Source of the DNA: Dama dama
Taxonomy: Eukaryota > Chordata > Mammalia > Artiodactyla > Cervidae
Assembly (NCBI RefSeq): GCF_033118175.1
Contig: NC_083691.1
Location: forward strand, 19,007,001-19,071,000
Direction of reading: 5' to 3'
Length of the DNA stretch: 64,000 bases
Under the pieces are notes generated by a model. The model made no database searches. It had not been told where the DNA came from and saw only the letters and a list, made by a program, of their open reading frames with translations. Shown piece after piece: positions 21,691 through 32,487 of the stretch. Numbering within the stretch: the stretch's first letter is position 1; every line of letters begins with the position of its first letter. The position numbers were made by a program, and so were the translations under genes.

Positions 21691-22264
21691 AGAGCTGATA
21701 ACTCTGAGGCCGGTGGCCCCTCAAAACTCCTCCCAGGGTGATGGCAGTGGTGGTTGCCGTTTCAACCTGTCATCTATTTCTAATCCTTCAGCCTCCAAAC
21801 ACCTGCCGAGGCCGGCAGTGAGAAAGGTCCCTGTGGCAATGGTGGGGGCTACAGAGAAGAATGAGACGTGGTTTGGGCTCCCAGGGAGCTTGCCAGGTGT
21901 GATAGCCTATGCTCTGAAATAGCTGCAATTCAAGGGACGTTTGTCAGGTGGGCATGGAGGAAGAAGATAGGAATTGCAGCTGCTGAGTGTCGAAGAGGTC
22001 TGCTCGGAGGAGGGAGCCCACAGATGGTCCTAGAAGGCTGGCAGGGATTTGGAGACGGAAGGCTGGATATGGTGGGAAAGAAGAGAGTGAGCAGCGACTC
22101 TGAGAGAGGATAGGCAGGAGGAGTCCTGGGGAATGCTGAGTCCTGGCCTTGGTGGGTGCTGTGAGCAGAGGAGGGCTGCCCACGGTGATCTGGGGGGAGA
22201 ACATGACCCAGCTGGGGAGTCAAGGGGAGCAAAGATACCTTAGATAAGCCCCGGAGGGTGAGTC
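21691..22264. other. unique sequence
   Basis: No gene or repeat recognised. Confidence 0.45.
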
Positions 22265-22467
22265 CTAGCTAGTGCAATAGGGCAAGAGAAAAAAATCATC
22301 CATGCTGCAAAAGGACAAAAGAAAACTGCCTCTATTCATAGATGACATGATTATCTTTGTAAAAAATCCCAAGTAATCTACAAAAGATATCTCACTAGAA
22401 CTAAAAAATGAGTTTAGCAAAATTGCAGGATAGAAAGTCAATATACAAAAATCAATTGTATTTCATT
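22265..22467 (+). pseudogene. L1 ORF2 reverse-transcriptase fragment, left half
   Basis: Sense L1 ORF2 from the RT palm. catagatgacatgattatct encodes the ADDM-type active-site neighbourhood, followed by attgcaggatagaaagtcaa and aatatacaaaaatcaattg. It continues at 23127 after being split by a later insertion. Too diverged to be functional; no long open frame remains. Confidence 0.8.
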
Positions 22468-22479
22468 CTGTATCTCGAG

Positions 22480-22696
22480 GAGGCTTCCCTGGTGGCTCAG
22501 ACGGTAAAGAATCTGTCTGCAGTGTGCGAGACTCAGGTTCAGTCCCTGGGTCTGGAAGGTCCCCTGGAGAAGGGCATGGCAACCTACTCCAGTATTCTTG
22601 CCTGGAGAATCCTATGGACAGAGGAGCCTAGCAGGCTGCAGTCCACGGGGTCGCAAAGAGTCAGACACCACTGAGTGACTAACACTTTCACTTTCA
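22480..22696 (+). mobile_element. Bov-tA SINE
   Basis: Complete Bov-tA, flanked by ctgtatctcgag (22468-22479) and ctgtatcttgag (22697-22708), an 11/12 duplication. Confidence 0.94.
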
Positions 22697-22708
22697 CTGT
22701 ATCTTGAG

Positions 22709-23126
22709 AGTGAATCTACACATATGATAAAATGACGTACACACAAGTTGTACCGATGTCAGCTTCCTAGTTTTGATAGTGCACTCTGGTTATGTAAGAA
22801 GTGAAGCGAAGGAGCTCAGTCGTGTCGGACTCTTTGCGACCCCTTGGACTGTAGCCTACCACACTCCTCCGTCCATGGGATTTTCTAGGCAAGAATACTA
22901 GAGTGGGTTACCATTTCCTTCTCCAGAGGATCTTCCTGACCCGGGGATTGAACCAGGGTCTCCCGAATTGTAGGCAGATGCTTTACCGTCTGAGCCACCA
23001 AGGAAATATAAGATACAAGGTATATAAGATACAAGTATTGGAGAAAACTGGGTGAAGGGTTCAGAGGGCCTCTGTACTATCTTTGCAAATTTTTGTGAAT
23101 CTATAATTATTTTAAAAGAAAAATTA
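22709..23126 (+). mobile_element. L1M-like 3' UTR inserted in L1 ORF2
   Basis: Landmarks ttgtaccgatgtcagcttcc and gatagtgcactctggttatg (before 22801), then aaactgggtgaagggttcag and gtgaatctataattatttta (after 23007), belong to an L1 3' end. It ends in an A-rich tail, after which ORF2 sequence resumes. A reverse Bov-tA splits it. Confidence 0.75.
22801..23007 (-). mobile_element. Bov-tA SINE, inverted to its neighbour
   Basis: Minus-strand Bov-tA from ggagctcagtcgtgtcggac to ccgtctgagccaccaaggaa. Lies about 105 bp from the plus-strand Bov-tA at 22480-22696, giving an inverted pair. Confidence 0.93.
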
Positions 23127-23338
23127 AATCATTTCTATTTCAACATACTAGCCATGAATAATAAAAAATTGAATAAAATGCTATTTACGATAGTTTCCCA
23201 AGACATGAAATACTTGGGTGCAAATCTAACAAAGCACATGTAGGATTTGTGTGTTGGAAACTATAGATCGCTCACGAACAAAATGAAAGAGGACCTAAAT
23301 AGATAGAGAACCACGTTCATTGGAAAACCCAATAAAAT
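23127..23338 (+). pseudogene. L1 ORF2 fragment, right half
   Basis: gctatttacgatagtttccc, gaaatacttgggtgcaaatc and aaactatagatcgctcacg continue the ORF2 alignment that stopped at 22467. ORF2 sequence near the break is partly repeated on both sides, as a target-site duplication would be. Confidence 0.75.
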
Positions 23339-23499
23339 TTGTAGTGTCCATTCTCTCTGCAGGGATCTGTGAATTCAGCATGATTCCAGTTGACACTGCT
23401 GTAGCTGGAGCCTGGAGAACAGATCGGAATGGGGCAGAGAGGGTGTGAGGAGTCCAGGAAAGAAGTCCGGCTGAGAGCCGAAGGTGCGTGTGGCCCAGG

Positions 23500-23690
23500 A
23501 TGGCCGTGCTGGGAGTGGACACGGGAGAGTAAAGGGCGGATCTGAGAGACACTGGAGACGAGGTCAACAGGACGTGGGGGTGGAGGGCCTGCAGAGCCAA
23601 GGAGAGGGAGAAGTCCAGGATGGCCCACACCTTGGGGCCTGCTTCTTGCCTTGAGAGATCAGAGGTGCCCTTCAAGAGCCGGGGTCAGGG
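23500..23690 (-). mobile_element. L2 LINE fragment (weak)
   Basis: gacgaggtcaacaggacgtg and ggagaagtccaggatggccc resemble the antisense of the L2 3' region. Divergent. Confidence 0.45.
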
Positions 23691-25477
23691 GGGGAGCGGC
23701 AGGTCAGAGGACACCAGTGGCCACGACTGTGTGCAGGCTACACTGGTGACCAGCAGCTGGTGAGGTGTGGACTGGAACAAACTCAGGGAGGGACAAGACA
23801 GAAAGGGCTGTGCTCTTAGAGGAGCTGGGGGCCCTGCTCCTGCTCCCACTCCCTGGAAGGTAACCCCTAGAGATGAATTTCTTGTAACTTTTAAGTTCTT
23901 TTCAACTTTCAAAATTCTCTTCTAAATTGCTGATTCCTGCTGGGGGCACCACCTGGGGGCCTCTCCTCTGACCCCACATTGCCTGGGCAATGCTGCGTCT
24001 GGACCTGTGTCCTCATGTAAGACTCAAACAATAGGGCCTGTGGACAGACCCTTGGAGGGGCAGAGGGCTGGGGGCAGAAAGGCAGCCAGGAGGGGCCTGG
24101 GTGATCCACGGTCCCCAGTGGATGGCAAACCCCAGGCATTGGTAGTAAGGTGGGGGTCTCAGAGCAGTAAGGTGGGGGGGTCTCTCCTTCCTTCCATGGT
24201 TCTCCTGGCTCCTTGCAGAGAGCTAGGTTTATTCCCAGGAAGCAACCCTGTCAATGATGAGCACAGACCCATAGGAACCCAGACCCCCTGTGTGAGAGAG
24301 TTTCTGTGGCAACCAGCCACCGGAAGAGAGGGACCTGGAGTGTTCCTGGGGGTGGGAAATTAGGAAACCGTGATCATACATAAGACAGCCTGCCCAGGGC
24401 CCCCACCATGGTACCCTGGCTGTCAGGTGGGGTTTAAGGAACCCAGAACTATCCATTATTCCACCCAGCATGGCCTGACGGGGCTGAGCTCTTGTGAGTG
24501 CTGAGGGTCCAAGAATGAACAGACTGCAGCTTTGGTCTGCTGTGGGGTAGGGGGCAGACAAGTACCAGGCAACAACCACAGAGGGGGATGAGACCACTGG
24601 AACCGGGGCTGGGCTTCAGGGCCAGGGGGTGGGGGGAGTGAAAGATGCCAGCACCAGGGAGGGCGAACCAGGGCTGGGGCCAGATGGAATGCAAGGTCAG
24701 GATCCCACGGAGATCATGGGGTGCGAGAGAGGGGTACTGACAGGGGCCCCAGGAGAGCACATGCTCTATGACCACACGCCCCCGGGACACTACCCCCCAC
24801 CCCCCATCACTGTCCAGCGCTGACACTGCCACCGACATTCTGGCTGCCTGAGAGGAAGATCAGGATCAGGAGGAACGGTTCAACTGGCCTCCCAAAAAAG
24901 AGAAGATGGGGAGGGAGTGACCCCCCCGCTCCCCGCCCAGGGACATCTGCAGTCCATTCTGGCTCTGCTCCAGGTCGGCCTGACCTGTGCTCTAGACCCA
25001 ACACCACGCCTCAGGGCCTCTGGGATCCACGTTCCGGTAACACAGTCTCTGTCCTCACTCGGTCTCTGGTCCATTTTCTGAAGCTGTGATCTCTCTTCCG
25101 GACAATGCAAAACGACCCAGATTTTCACCCCCTCTGTTCCTAAGCTTTCCTTTGCCTCTTGTTGAGAACGCCGGAGAAAGCGCGATGACTCTTCAGGGCT
25201 GCAGCTTGGCTGAAAGGCCAGCGAGGGAGCAGTAATTACCCAAGTAGTGACAGGTGTGCTTCCTGTCACTGCCCCGGGAAATGTCACCCATCCGTCAGGA
25301 AGAGCCAAACACCCGCCCACACCTGGCTCTGGAAGCAGGCTGCCTCCGGAGAAGCCAGCTTCACAAGGTTTTCTGGAGTACTCACTCACTCTCAACACAC
25401 ACATACATATTCCATAAGCCTGGGGCCGGGGGCCAGCCTGGCCACTTTCCTTTCCTAATGGCCATCCTTGACTCTTG
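23691..25477. other. unique GC-rich sequence
   Basis: No gene recognised. Contains a 21-bp local duplication around agtaaggtggggg (24145-24184), a weak L2-like stretch at about 24505-24600, and an 8-bp inverted repeat at 25247-25269. Confidence 0.45.
25247..25269. promoter_or_regulatory. perfect inverted repeat with TGACAG/CTGTCA arms
   Basis: GTGACAGG (25247-25254), a 7-base spacer, then CCTGTCAC (25262-25269). The arms contain TGACAG, the core bound by MEIS/PREP/TGIF-type homeodomain factors, and a TAATTAC word lies 14 bases upstream. Candidate paired binding site. Confidence 0.3.
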
Positions 25478-25562
25478 CCTCAGTTTCCCCAACTGTACCA
25501 TGGGGGGCAACAGTGGTATCTATTCACAGATTGTTTCTGAAGAGTGAATGAAGTAATACATG
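25478..25562 (+). mobile_element. MIR SINE fragment
   Basis: ttgcctcagtttccccaact, ccatgggg and agtgaatgaagtaatacatg match MIR core and 3' flank on the plus strand, truncated by the BovB. Confidence 0.75.
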
Positions 25563-25565
25563 TAA

Positions 25566-25998
25566 TTCAGTTCAGTTGTTCAGTTGTGTTCGACTCTGCG
25601 ACCCCATGGACTGCAGCACGCCAGGCCTCCCTGTCCATCACCAACACCTGGAGCTTGCTCAAACTCATGTCCATCAAGTCAGTGATACCATCCAACCATC
25701 TCATCCTCTGTCATCCCCTTCTCCTCCTGCCCTCAATCTTTCCTAGCATCAGGATCTTTTCCAGTGAGTCAGTTCTTCATGTCAGGTAGCCAAAATATTG
25801 GATCTTCAGCTTCAGTACCAGTCCTTGCAATGAATATTCAGGATTGATTTCCTTTCGGATGGACTGGTTGTATCTCCTTGCAGTCCAAGGGACTCTCAAG
25901 AGTCTTCTCCAACACCACAGTTCAAAAGCATCAATTCTTCGGGGCTCAGCTTTTTTATGGTCCAACTCTCACATCCATACATGACTGCTGGAAAAAAG
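25566..25998 (-). mobile_element. 5'-truncated BovB LINE
   Basis: Begins with the reversed 3' tail (ttcagttcagttgttcagtt) and runs through the 3' UTR into the very end of the coding region (ctctcacatccatacatgac). The only BovB of this size in minus orientation in the window. The frame 25777-25965 is the degraded C-terminal coding end. Confidence 0.93.
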
Positions 25999-26424
25999 GA
26001 TCTGCCAAACGTGGAGCCCTACTCAACCCTGGTCAAGGACACGGAGCATGTGGCTCAAGTCAGACCAAAGAGACACAAAGCCTCCATCCAGAGAATGCTC
26101 TCCCCAGCCCCCGCCCTCCTCACCATCAGGTACGACCAGAGAGGCCAGGCATTAGTGTCCCCATCTGGACCCTGAGGATGTGTGAGGCACTCTGCTCCTG
26201 CTGTAGCTGAGGCCATTCACCCTTCCTGGGACCCCAAAGGGAGCCGGAGTGGGTTTCTGATGCTTGCACCCCAAGAACCCTGATACAACCTTCTGTGACC
26301 GAGACAAAAGGGGTGGGCCTCTTCCATCTGGGATTTGGCCCCCTCCTCTGGCAACAGAGCCCAGACTCTAGGGGAGACTGATCAGTGACGGATGTGGGAG
26401 CCCAGAAGAGGGCCCCCATCTAAC
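25999..26424. other. unique sequence
   Basis: No gene or repeat recognised. Confidence 0.45.
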
Positions 26425-26570
26425 CTGTGGAATCAGAGAAGGCTTCCTGGAGGAGGTGAATCCTGGGTGAGGATTGCAGGATGAAAAGGCATTTAGCCAG
26501 GTGAAGAGGACAGTGAAGGACACTCCAGGTAGAGGGAACCCAGAAGAAAGCAGGGCTGAGTGAAAGGAAG
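26425..26570 (-). mobile_element. L2 LINE fragment
   Basis: gagaaggcttcctggaggag and gacactccaggtagagggaa are antisense L2 landmarks in correct order. Confidence 0.6.
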
Positions 26571-27079
26571 TGGTGGGTGGGCATGGTAGCCAGCCAAGTT
26601 TCTGGAGGACAGCCAGAGCCGCCTGCAGGGCCCCCTGCCAGACCTGTACAGTTCCAGCCCCAACCTGGTCTTCGTTCGGGGATGAGGAGCCGGCAGAGGC
26701 TGTTAGGGACAGGGTGCTAATGAATCGCACCCCATTGACTCTGCTGCCTTTTGTGAACATGCCTGCAATGGCTAATTTGCTTGATTAGCATTGATGCACT
26801 GGTTCTGAGTTGTTCTGTACAGTTGCTCAGTCTGTGGCAGGAAGTCAGACCTCAGGGTTCTCTTTCCTCCTCCAGGGTTGATGACACTGGAAATGGAGCT
26901 CAGAGATGTCACATATGCGACTAACGTTCACAGGCATTGCAGAGATCAACAGCTGTGGACCTTGGGAGGACTCCAGTGGTTCCTAGAGGAGACAGAGGCG
27001 CGGTCGTGGGGGTCGAGTTGTAACCTGAGAGATGTCCTCCACTTGTAGTCCAGAGAACTTGTTTATATTTTTTAATGTA
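26571..27079. other. unique sequence with homeodomain-like words
   Basis: Repeat-free. The segment 26714-26800 has ctaatgaatcg and an inverted pair GCTAAT (26771-26776) / ATTAGC (26784-26789). Confidence 0.45.
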
Positions 27080-27207
27080 TTTAAAATTTTTTTTTTGTCT
27101 TTACACTGTGCAGCATGTGGGATCTTAGTTCCCTGACCAGGGGCCGAACCAGTGCCCCCTGCATTGGAAGCTTGGAGTCTTAACCACTGGACTTCCTGGG
27201 AAGTCCC
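27080..27207 (-). mobile_element. CHR-2-type SINE fragment
   Basis: T-run, then cactgtgcagcatgtgggat, cttagttccctgaccagggg and the reversed head ending ggaagtccc. Confidence 0.88.
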
Positions 27208-27744
27208 AAGCAAGCTTCTTTAATCAGAGCCCGTTCTCCACGGCTCCTTTGTTCTGCCTTCCCTTCTGTTCTGTCAGCTTTTCCTGAGTCTTGGCTCTTG
27301 TCCTGCCAAGTCCAGGGTGGTAGCCAGGTATCAGAGGCCTGATGGGAGGGGAGGGAAGTAAGGCGAGAGTGTGGAGGAGGGGGCTGGGTTCTGATAGTCT
27401 AAACTAGGGCAGTGAACAGGAAATAGGGTTCATGGCTCTCCAGTCGCTGCCTCCATATGTTCTGTTTAATCGTTCTTTCCCAGCTCTGAGCAATATTTTG
27501 GGCAAACCCAGAGCTTTCTCATCACTTTCAGACAATAAAGGCCAGCTCACTTAGATCTTGTGCAGATTTTAGGGGTTATCTTTCCTATTCTCTCTCTGCA
27601 CGTGGACTTGGCCTGGGGGATATGAAGGTGAGGGGAGGGGTCTGTTCTTTTACTTTTTTGGTTCTAGCTTCCCTGGGTGTGGGAAGAGAAGTCTATAGCT
27701 TCTGTTTTCAGGAACCTGGGAGTTTGGGTGTGTGAAGAAAGCTT
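27208..27744. other. unique sequence
   Basis: No gene or repeat recognised. Confidence 0.45.
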
Positions 27745-28250
27745 ATGGTACAGATGCTAGATGAAAATCAAACAACAGTTCGGGGAGAGTCCTACACAGT
27801 GAAACACACATCCAACCTATGGTCCAGAAATCCTACTCATAGATATTTACCCACAAGAAATGAAAACATGTTCATAAAGATGACTTACTTCAGATCGGTC
27901 ATAACAGTTTAATTTGTGATAACTTAAAATATAAGGAACCTGAACATCTATTAATATGTGAAAGAATAGACCTAGACTGGAATGCTATTCATTCTCTGTG
28001 CTTCCAATGCAGGGGGCACTGGTTCAATCGCTGGTCAGGGAACTAAGATCCCACATTCTGTGCAGTAGAAAAAAAAGAGATACATAAAAAAGAGGGGGGC
28101 ATTGGTAATATTCTGTTGAGTTAAGTGTTGACTACATGAGTGGGTTTAGTTTGTGAAAAGTCATCAAGCTATAAAATTATGAGGTGCACTTTTTTGCGTG
28201 TACACACATAAAAGTTTTTTTTTAAAGACAATAAATATGAGGGAAACTGA
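27745..28250 (+). mobile_element. L1M-like fragment interrupted by CHR-2
   Basis: gtccagaaatcctactcata, tatttacccacaagaaatg and ctgaacatctattaatatgt are L1 ORF2-end landmarks. After the SINE, attatgaggtgcacttttt belongs to the 3' UTR. Confidence 0.75.
27993..28078 (+). mobile_element. CHR-2-type SINE, headless
   Basis: gcttccaatgcagggggcac, ggttcaatcgctggtcaggg and cccacattctgtgcag, followed by an A-run. Nested in L1. Confidence 0.85.
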
Positions 28251-28346
28251 GCTGCTGAATGAACTTTAAAAAAATGAAGAAGAAGAAGAGAGTTAGAAAA
28301 CAGTATGTGAAAAATGCAAAAGAGGTAAAAAGACACGGTAGCCGGT

Positions 28347-28478
28347 TGGGGACTTTCCTGGTGGTCCAGTGCCTAAGACTCCGTGCTCTCAATGCAGGGG
28401 ACTAGGGTCTGATCCCTGGTCAGGGAACCAGATTCCACATGCCACAACTAAGACCCGGTGCAGCCAAAAAAAAAAAAA
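28347..28478 (+). mobile_element. CHR-2-type SINE
   Basis: ggggactttcctggtggtcc to an A18-like tail. Flanked by aaaagacacggtagccggt (28328-28346) and aaaagacatggtggccagt (28479-28497), a 16/19 duplication. Confidence 0.92.
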
Positions 28479-28657
28479 AAAAGACATGGTGGCCAGTAAA
28501 GTGAGAAGGTCTAATAAGTCACTAACTGGAATTCCAGACAGAGATAACACAGAGGATGGGGGAGAAGCAGTGCTTAAAGAAAGACATCAATCATCAGATT
28601 CAGGAACTATAACAATTCTCCAGGGTTTCTTTTTTGCCACATTTGAGCTGGAATATG

Positions 28658-28834
28658 GCAATATAGGAGATGTAGAAGAAGTGGGTTCCATCTTTGGGTC
28701 AGGAAGATCCCCTGGAGGAGGGCATGACAACCCACTCCAGTATTCCTCCTGGGAAGTCCCATAGACAGAGGAGACTGGAGGATACAGTCCATGGGGTCGC
28801 AAAGAGCATGACTGAAACAGCCGAGCATGCACAC
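28658..28834 (+). mobile_element. Bov-tA SINE, 5' truncated
   Basis: Part of the head (gtgggttccatctttgggtc) plus the BovA body (cccactccagtattcctcct, ccatggggtcgcaaagagca). Confidence 0.88.
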
Positions 28835-28964
28835 ATGAACATGGCTTTGTCTACTCCAGGGTTTACTAAACACGTCTGCAGGTTAGAAACACCTGGGGAT
28901 TTTTTTAAACTTTCCAAAGCTCAGGCAAACAAAACAAAGCAAAAACAATTTCCAAGTAGAATAA

Positions 28965-29230
28965 ATAAATAGAAATCCATACCTAGTTACATCACAATGG
29001 AACTGCAGAACACCAAAGACAATGAAAAGATTATAAAAGCAGCAACCGTAACAAAGCAGATCACCTTCAAAGGACAATACAGATAACTGCTGATGTCTCT
29101 GCAGCAAAATTAGAAGGCACGGTGCTGCAAGGAAATGAATGCCGATTTGAACCCTATACAAGGACAAAACCATCTTCAAGGATGAGAGCTGATTAAGTAA
29201 ACTGTAGAGAAAAACTGAGAGCAGTTTTTT
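28965..29230 (+). mobile_element. L1 fragment
   Basis: atccatacctagttacatca, caatggaactgcagaacacc and aaaagcagcaaccgtaacaa match an internal L1 region in sense orientation. A short hAT/MER5-like trace may precede it at about 28850-28910. Confidence 0.65.
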
Positions 29231-29247
29231 AAAAAATGTATTTCAGG

Positions 29248-29370
29248 GGAATTTCCCGGCAGTACAGTGGTTACAACTTTGCACTCCCATTGCAAAGGGT
29301 GTGGGTTTGATCCCTGGTTGGGGAACTAAGTTCCCACATGCCTTCATGGTGTGGCTAAAAAAATAAAAAA
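29248..29370 (+). mobile_element. CHR-2-type SINE
   Basis: gaatttcccggcagtacagt through gatccctggttggggaacta to an A-rich tail. Flanked by gtatttcagg (29238-29247) and gtattttagg (29371-29380). Confidence 0.9.
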
Positions 29371-29429
29371 GTATTTTAGGAAGAGGAGTCTTTAGAAGGA
29401 ATGGCTACCTCAAAGGCAACTCAGGGTAT

Positions 29430-30320
29430 CTAAAACTGAACTTCTAACCTGCCCCCAGTCTGGTCTCCTCTGGGGTTTTCTGCCTCAGTGAGTGATAATG
29501 ATAATTATGCAAACCAGAAACAGAAGTCATCTCATGTGCCTTCTCCCTCACCTCCCCCAGATCCGGTCACCCCCATGACCAGTCATCTCTGCTTCCCAGG
29601 TATCTCTTAAATCCACCCCGCTAGTCCCCCTCACATCCACGGTTGCCAAGCTGTTGCCATGTTTGGTTAACCTGCTGCACCCAGCCTTCCAGCTCCCAGA
29701 TGTCCCCCTCTGATTTGCTCTCCACACTGTATCCTGGGTGATCTCTTTGAAATGCAGACCTGACATCATCTCGCCTTGGTTTTAAACATGAACTGACATC
29801 TCATTACTCTTGAGATAAAAACAAGTCTTTAACAGGTGATGGAAGGTCTGTGTGGTCCTGCTTCTCAGACTCACCTCTGCCTTCCCCCTGCCTCTGCCCG
29901 CAGCCCCTCTGAACTCTCATTGGGCCCTTTGTTTTGCCCACATAGACTGTTGTCCCTGTGTTTTCACTACAAAGAGGATCCTTCCCGTCCTCTTTTGCCT
30001 GGTTAAGGTCACTCATCCTTCAGATCTCTGGTCAATTGGTACTTCCTCCAGGAAGTCTGTCTTGATCTCCTTGATGAGGTCCACTCTATCTATGAACATT
30101 AAATACACTCGTAGGACCACCATAGCCTCATCTATGACACTTATCACAGGAGCAACTTCACACTTATTTCTGTAATTAATTATGCTCTGGTTCCCCCACT
30201 GGACTTTCCCTTCCAACAGGAAACAGCCTTCCTCTTTTCCACCCATCAGTATATCTCCAGGACTAAGGCAACAATAGACACATAGTAAACATTCCCCAAA
30301 TAATTGTCGAATTGATGAAT
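29430..30320 (+). mobile_element. L2 LINE 3' region
   Basis: Order of landmarks: gtgatctctttgaaatgcag, ggtcctgcttctcagactca, tactttcctcc-type aggaagtctgtcttgatctc, gacacttatcacaggagcaa, a cccactggactttccc segment, and acacatagtaaacattcccc near the 3' end. Old but long (about 0.9 kb). Confidence 0.72.
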
Positions 30321-31139
30321 TCCATCCTGGGATCTCCCTGCTGTGACATTCTAGAAGATGCAGGTTCACTTCTTTTTCACCTCCAACAAGAGAATCGTGG
30401 TTCTTGTAGAAGTGAATTGTGAGTCAGTGTTGAAGGAGATAATTGGAAAAAGGAAGAATTGGGAATTGGAAAAAGGGAGGGAGAAAAACTCAGCAGAACT
30501 GGAGTTATGGCTTTCTGCGGTGAAGCTTGGGGGAGATGAAGGAAGTCATGGGAGAGTAAGTGGGCGTGTGGCAGGTGTTTGGGTTCTGAGGTTATCCAAG
30601 CAGAGCCGAGACCACCCACCCACCACCGGGCTGCGAACGGAAGCCGCTCAGCTCTGCCAAGCAGGTTAGATAAAGATCAACAGAGGCCTTTTCCATTCTG
30701 AGGATGTACATTCTTCATGTCTCAGGGACTGTGGCGAGACCCAGGAGGCAGGAATAAACAGTTCTGAGTCATGAAATCATTAAGGCATCGAACATTTGGG
30801 TAGAAGAACAGACACACAAAATAGATGCTTCCTGTACACGTTACTTGCAACAAAGCCTAATTCTTTTCGTTAAGACTCTCACTGACCCTTGGGACTGGGA
30901 TTCTGAAATGGAAGGTAATTATGCAGTACTTGTCTTTGTTGATTTAAGATGTGTAAAGGGTGGTTGATTCTTTGTTCCATGAGCTGCTTTAAGATTTAAT
31001 TCTGGTGAAACAAAAATATTTTTATAAAGGTTTTCATAGATTCCACCTGCAACTTGAATGTCTCCGGAGCTGTAGAGCTATATTTCCAACACACTGCCTC
31101 AGTGCCCCCCAGACTCCCAAACTCAGTTCATCCCCAGTC
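30321..31139. other. unique, AT-rich sequence
   Basis: No repeat or gene recognised. Lower GC than most unique blocks in the window. Confidence 0.45.
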
Positions 31140-31365
31140 AACTGCTCCTCCTGCTAGGTCCCCATCTTAGCATCTAGCCATCCGGTGCCAAGCTAGAAAC
31201 CCAAACATCGTCCTTCATGCTGTTTTATTCAAACCCCCTGACACACTCCAGCCCAAGACCTCCTTTCCCATCCACTGTATCCTCCCAGCCCAGCCCTGTC
31301 TCCTCTCCTGCCCGGTTGCCATTCTGGTCTCCCCAACTCTAGTCTTGCCCCCTCCCTTCTATCTC
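31140..31365 (+). mobile_element. L2 LINE internal fragment
   Basis: gccaagctagaaacccaaac, cgtccttcatgctgt and ccattctggtctccccaact resemble the L2 region just upstream of the 3' part seen at 29430. Confidence 0.55.
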
Positions 31366-31554
31366 CCCACTGGGAATAAAGGCAGGGGCTATGGGCAGAG
31401 CTGCTGTGGGCAGGAGACTAGAGAGCTAGGGAAAGAAGGTAAGCGCTGGGGCAGCTGGTGACCCCCAAGGCCAGGCTTGCTCAGACTTGGCTTTCTCTTT
31501 CAGTCCTTGCCTGGGTGACTCAGCTCTTTTTCATGGTTTGAGAAAGTCAAAGTG

Positions 31555-32215
31555 TTTATTCATTCAACAAACACTTGTTGAGCACTTGCTCTATGTTCCA
31601 GGCCCTATTCTGGGCTCTGGGGGCATAGTGACAAACCAGTCAGTTTCTGCCATGTTTATCCTAGAGCCAGTGAGTAAATCTATTGTCCTTTTGAACATTG
31701 AAATGAAGAAAGCAAAGGAGGGTAAGGGGAGTGAGCAAGGAGTGATGTGGGGACATGGGGGTTGTAGATGCATAGCGAGGTGGGCCCTTTAGTTGAAAAT
31801 GTGGAGGAGGGACTTCCCTGGTGGTCCATTGGGTAAGAATATGCATTGCAATTCAGAGGACATAGGTTTGATTCCAGGTCAGGGAACTAAGATTTCACGT
31901 GACTCAGGGGGACTAAGCCTGTGTACCACACTAGAGAGTCGGTGCGCTGCATGAAAAACCCCCATGATGCAGTAAAGATCCCGTGTGCCACAACTAAGAC
32001 CCAATGCAGCCAAATAAATAAATATTACAAAAGAAGAAAGAAAGAAAACGTGGGGAAACAGGCTTCCAACAGAAGGGACAGCAAGTGCAAAGGCCCTGAG
32101 ACCGGGATGGAGGGTGAGTGTGGCTGAAGCTGAGAGGAGGAGCAGATGAGGTCAGGGAGAAGCAGGGGCCAGGCCAGGAACAGCCTGAAGGCCACCTTGG
32201 AGAGGCAGCATTGCA
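31555..32215 (-). mobile_element. L2 LINE 3' end, split by CHR-2
   Basis: Starts with the reversed L2 terminus (ttcattcaacaaacacttgt, gagcacttgctctatgttcc) and resumes after the SINE with cagcaagtgcaaaggccctg and gcaggggccaggccaggaac. Confidence 0.75.
31809..32043 (+). mobile_element. CHR-2-type SINE nested in L2
   Basis: ggacttccctggtggtccat to cagccaaataaataaat and an A/G tail. Flanked by gaaaatgtggagg (31795-31807) and gaaaacgtgggga (32044-32056). Confidence 0.92.
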
Positions 32216-32487
32216 GAAATGCTGTGCCTTGATGTAAACTCCCAAGTTCTTACAGAGATCCTCCTGTCGGGGGGTGTCCATCGCGGTCCTGTTGGTGGCC
32301 GCCTGGTGTCCATGGCAGGTGGTGGACGGGCGACCCCTGGTGATGCACGTGGGGCTGGATATTCGTCTGTTGTTCTTGATCTCCTTCTTTTTCTGTGCAG
32401 CCAGGCTGGAAGCCTGTCAACCACACGTCCCAGGCTCCCTGGCCAGGCGGGTTCTCACAAGGAGGCCATGGCCCCAGGTTAGAAGGC
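32216..32487. other. unique sequence with local CpG cluster
   Basis: The part around 32268-32350 has several CpGs (tcgcgg, ggccgcc, acgggcgacc) in a window otherwise poor in CpG. No gene recognised. Confidence 0.4.
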
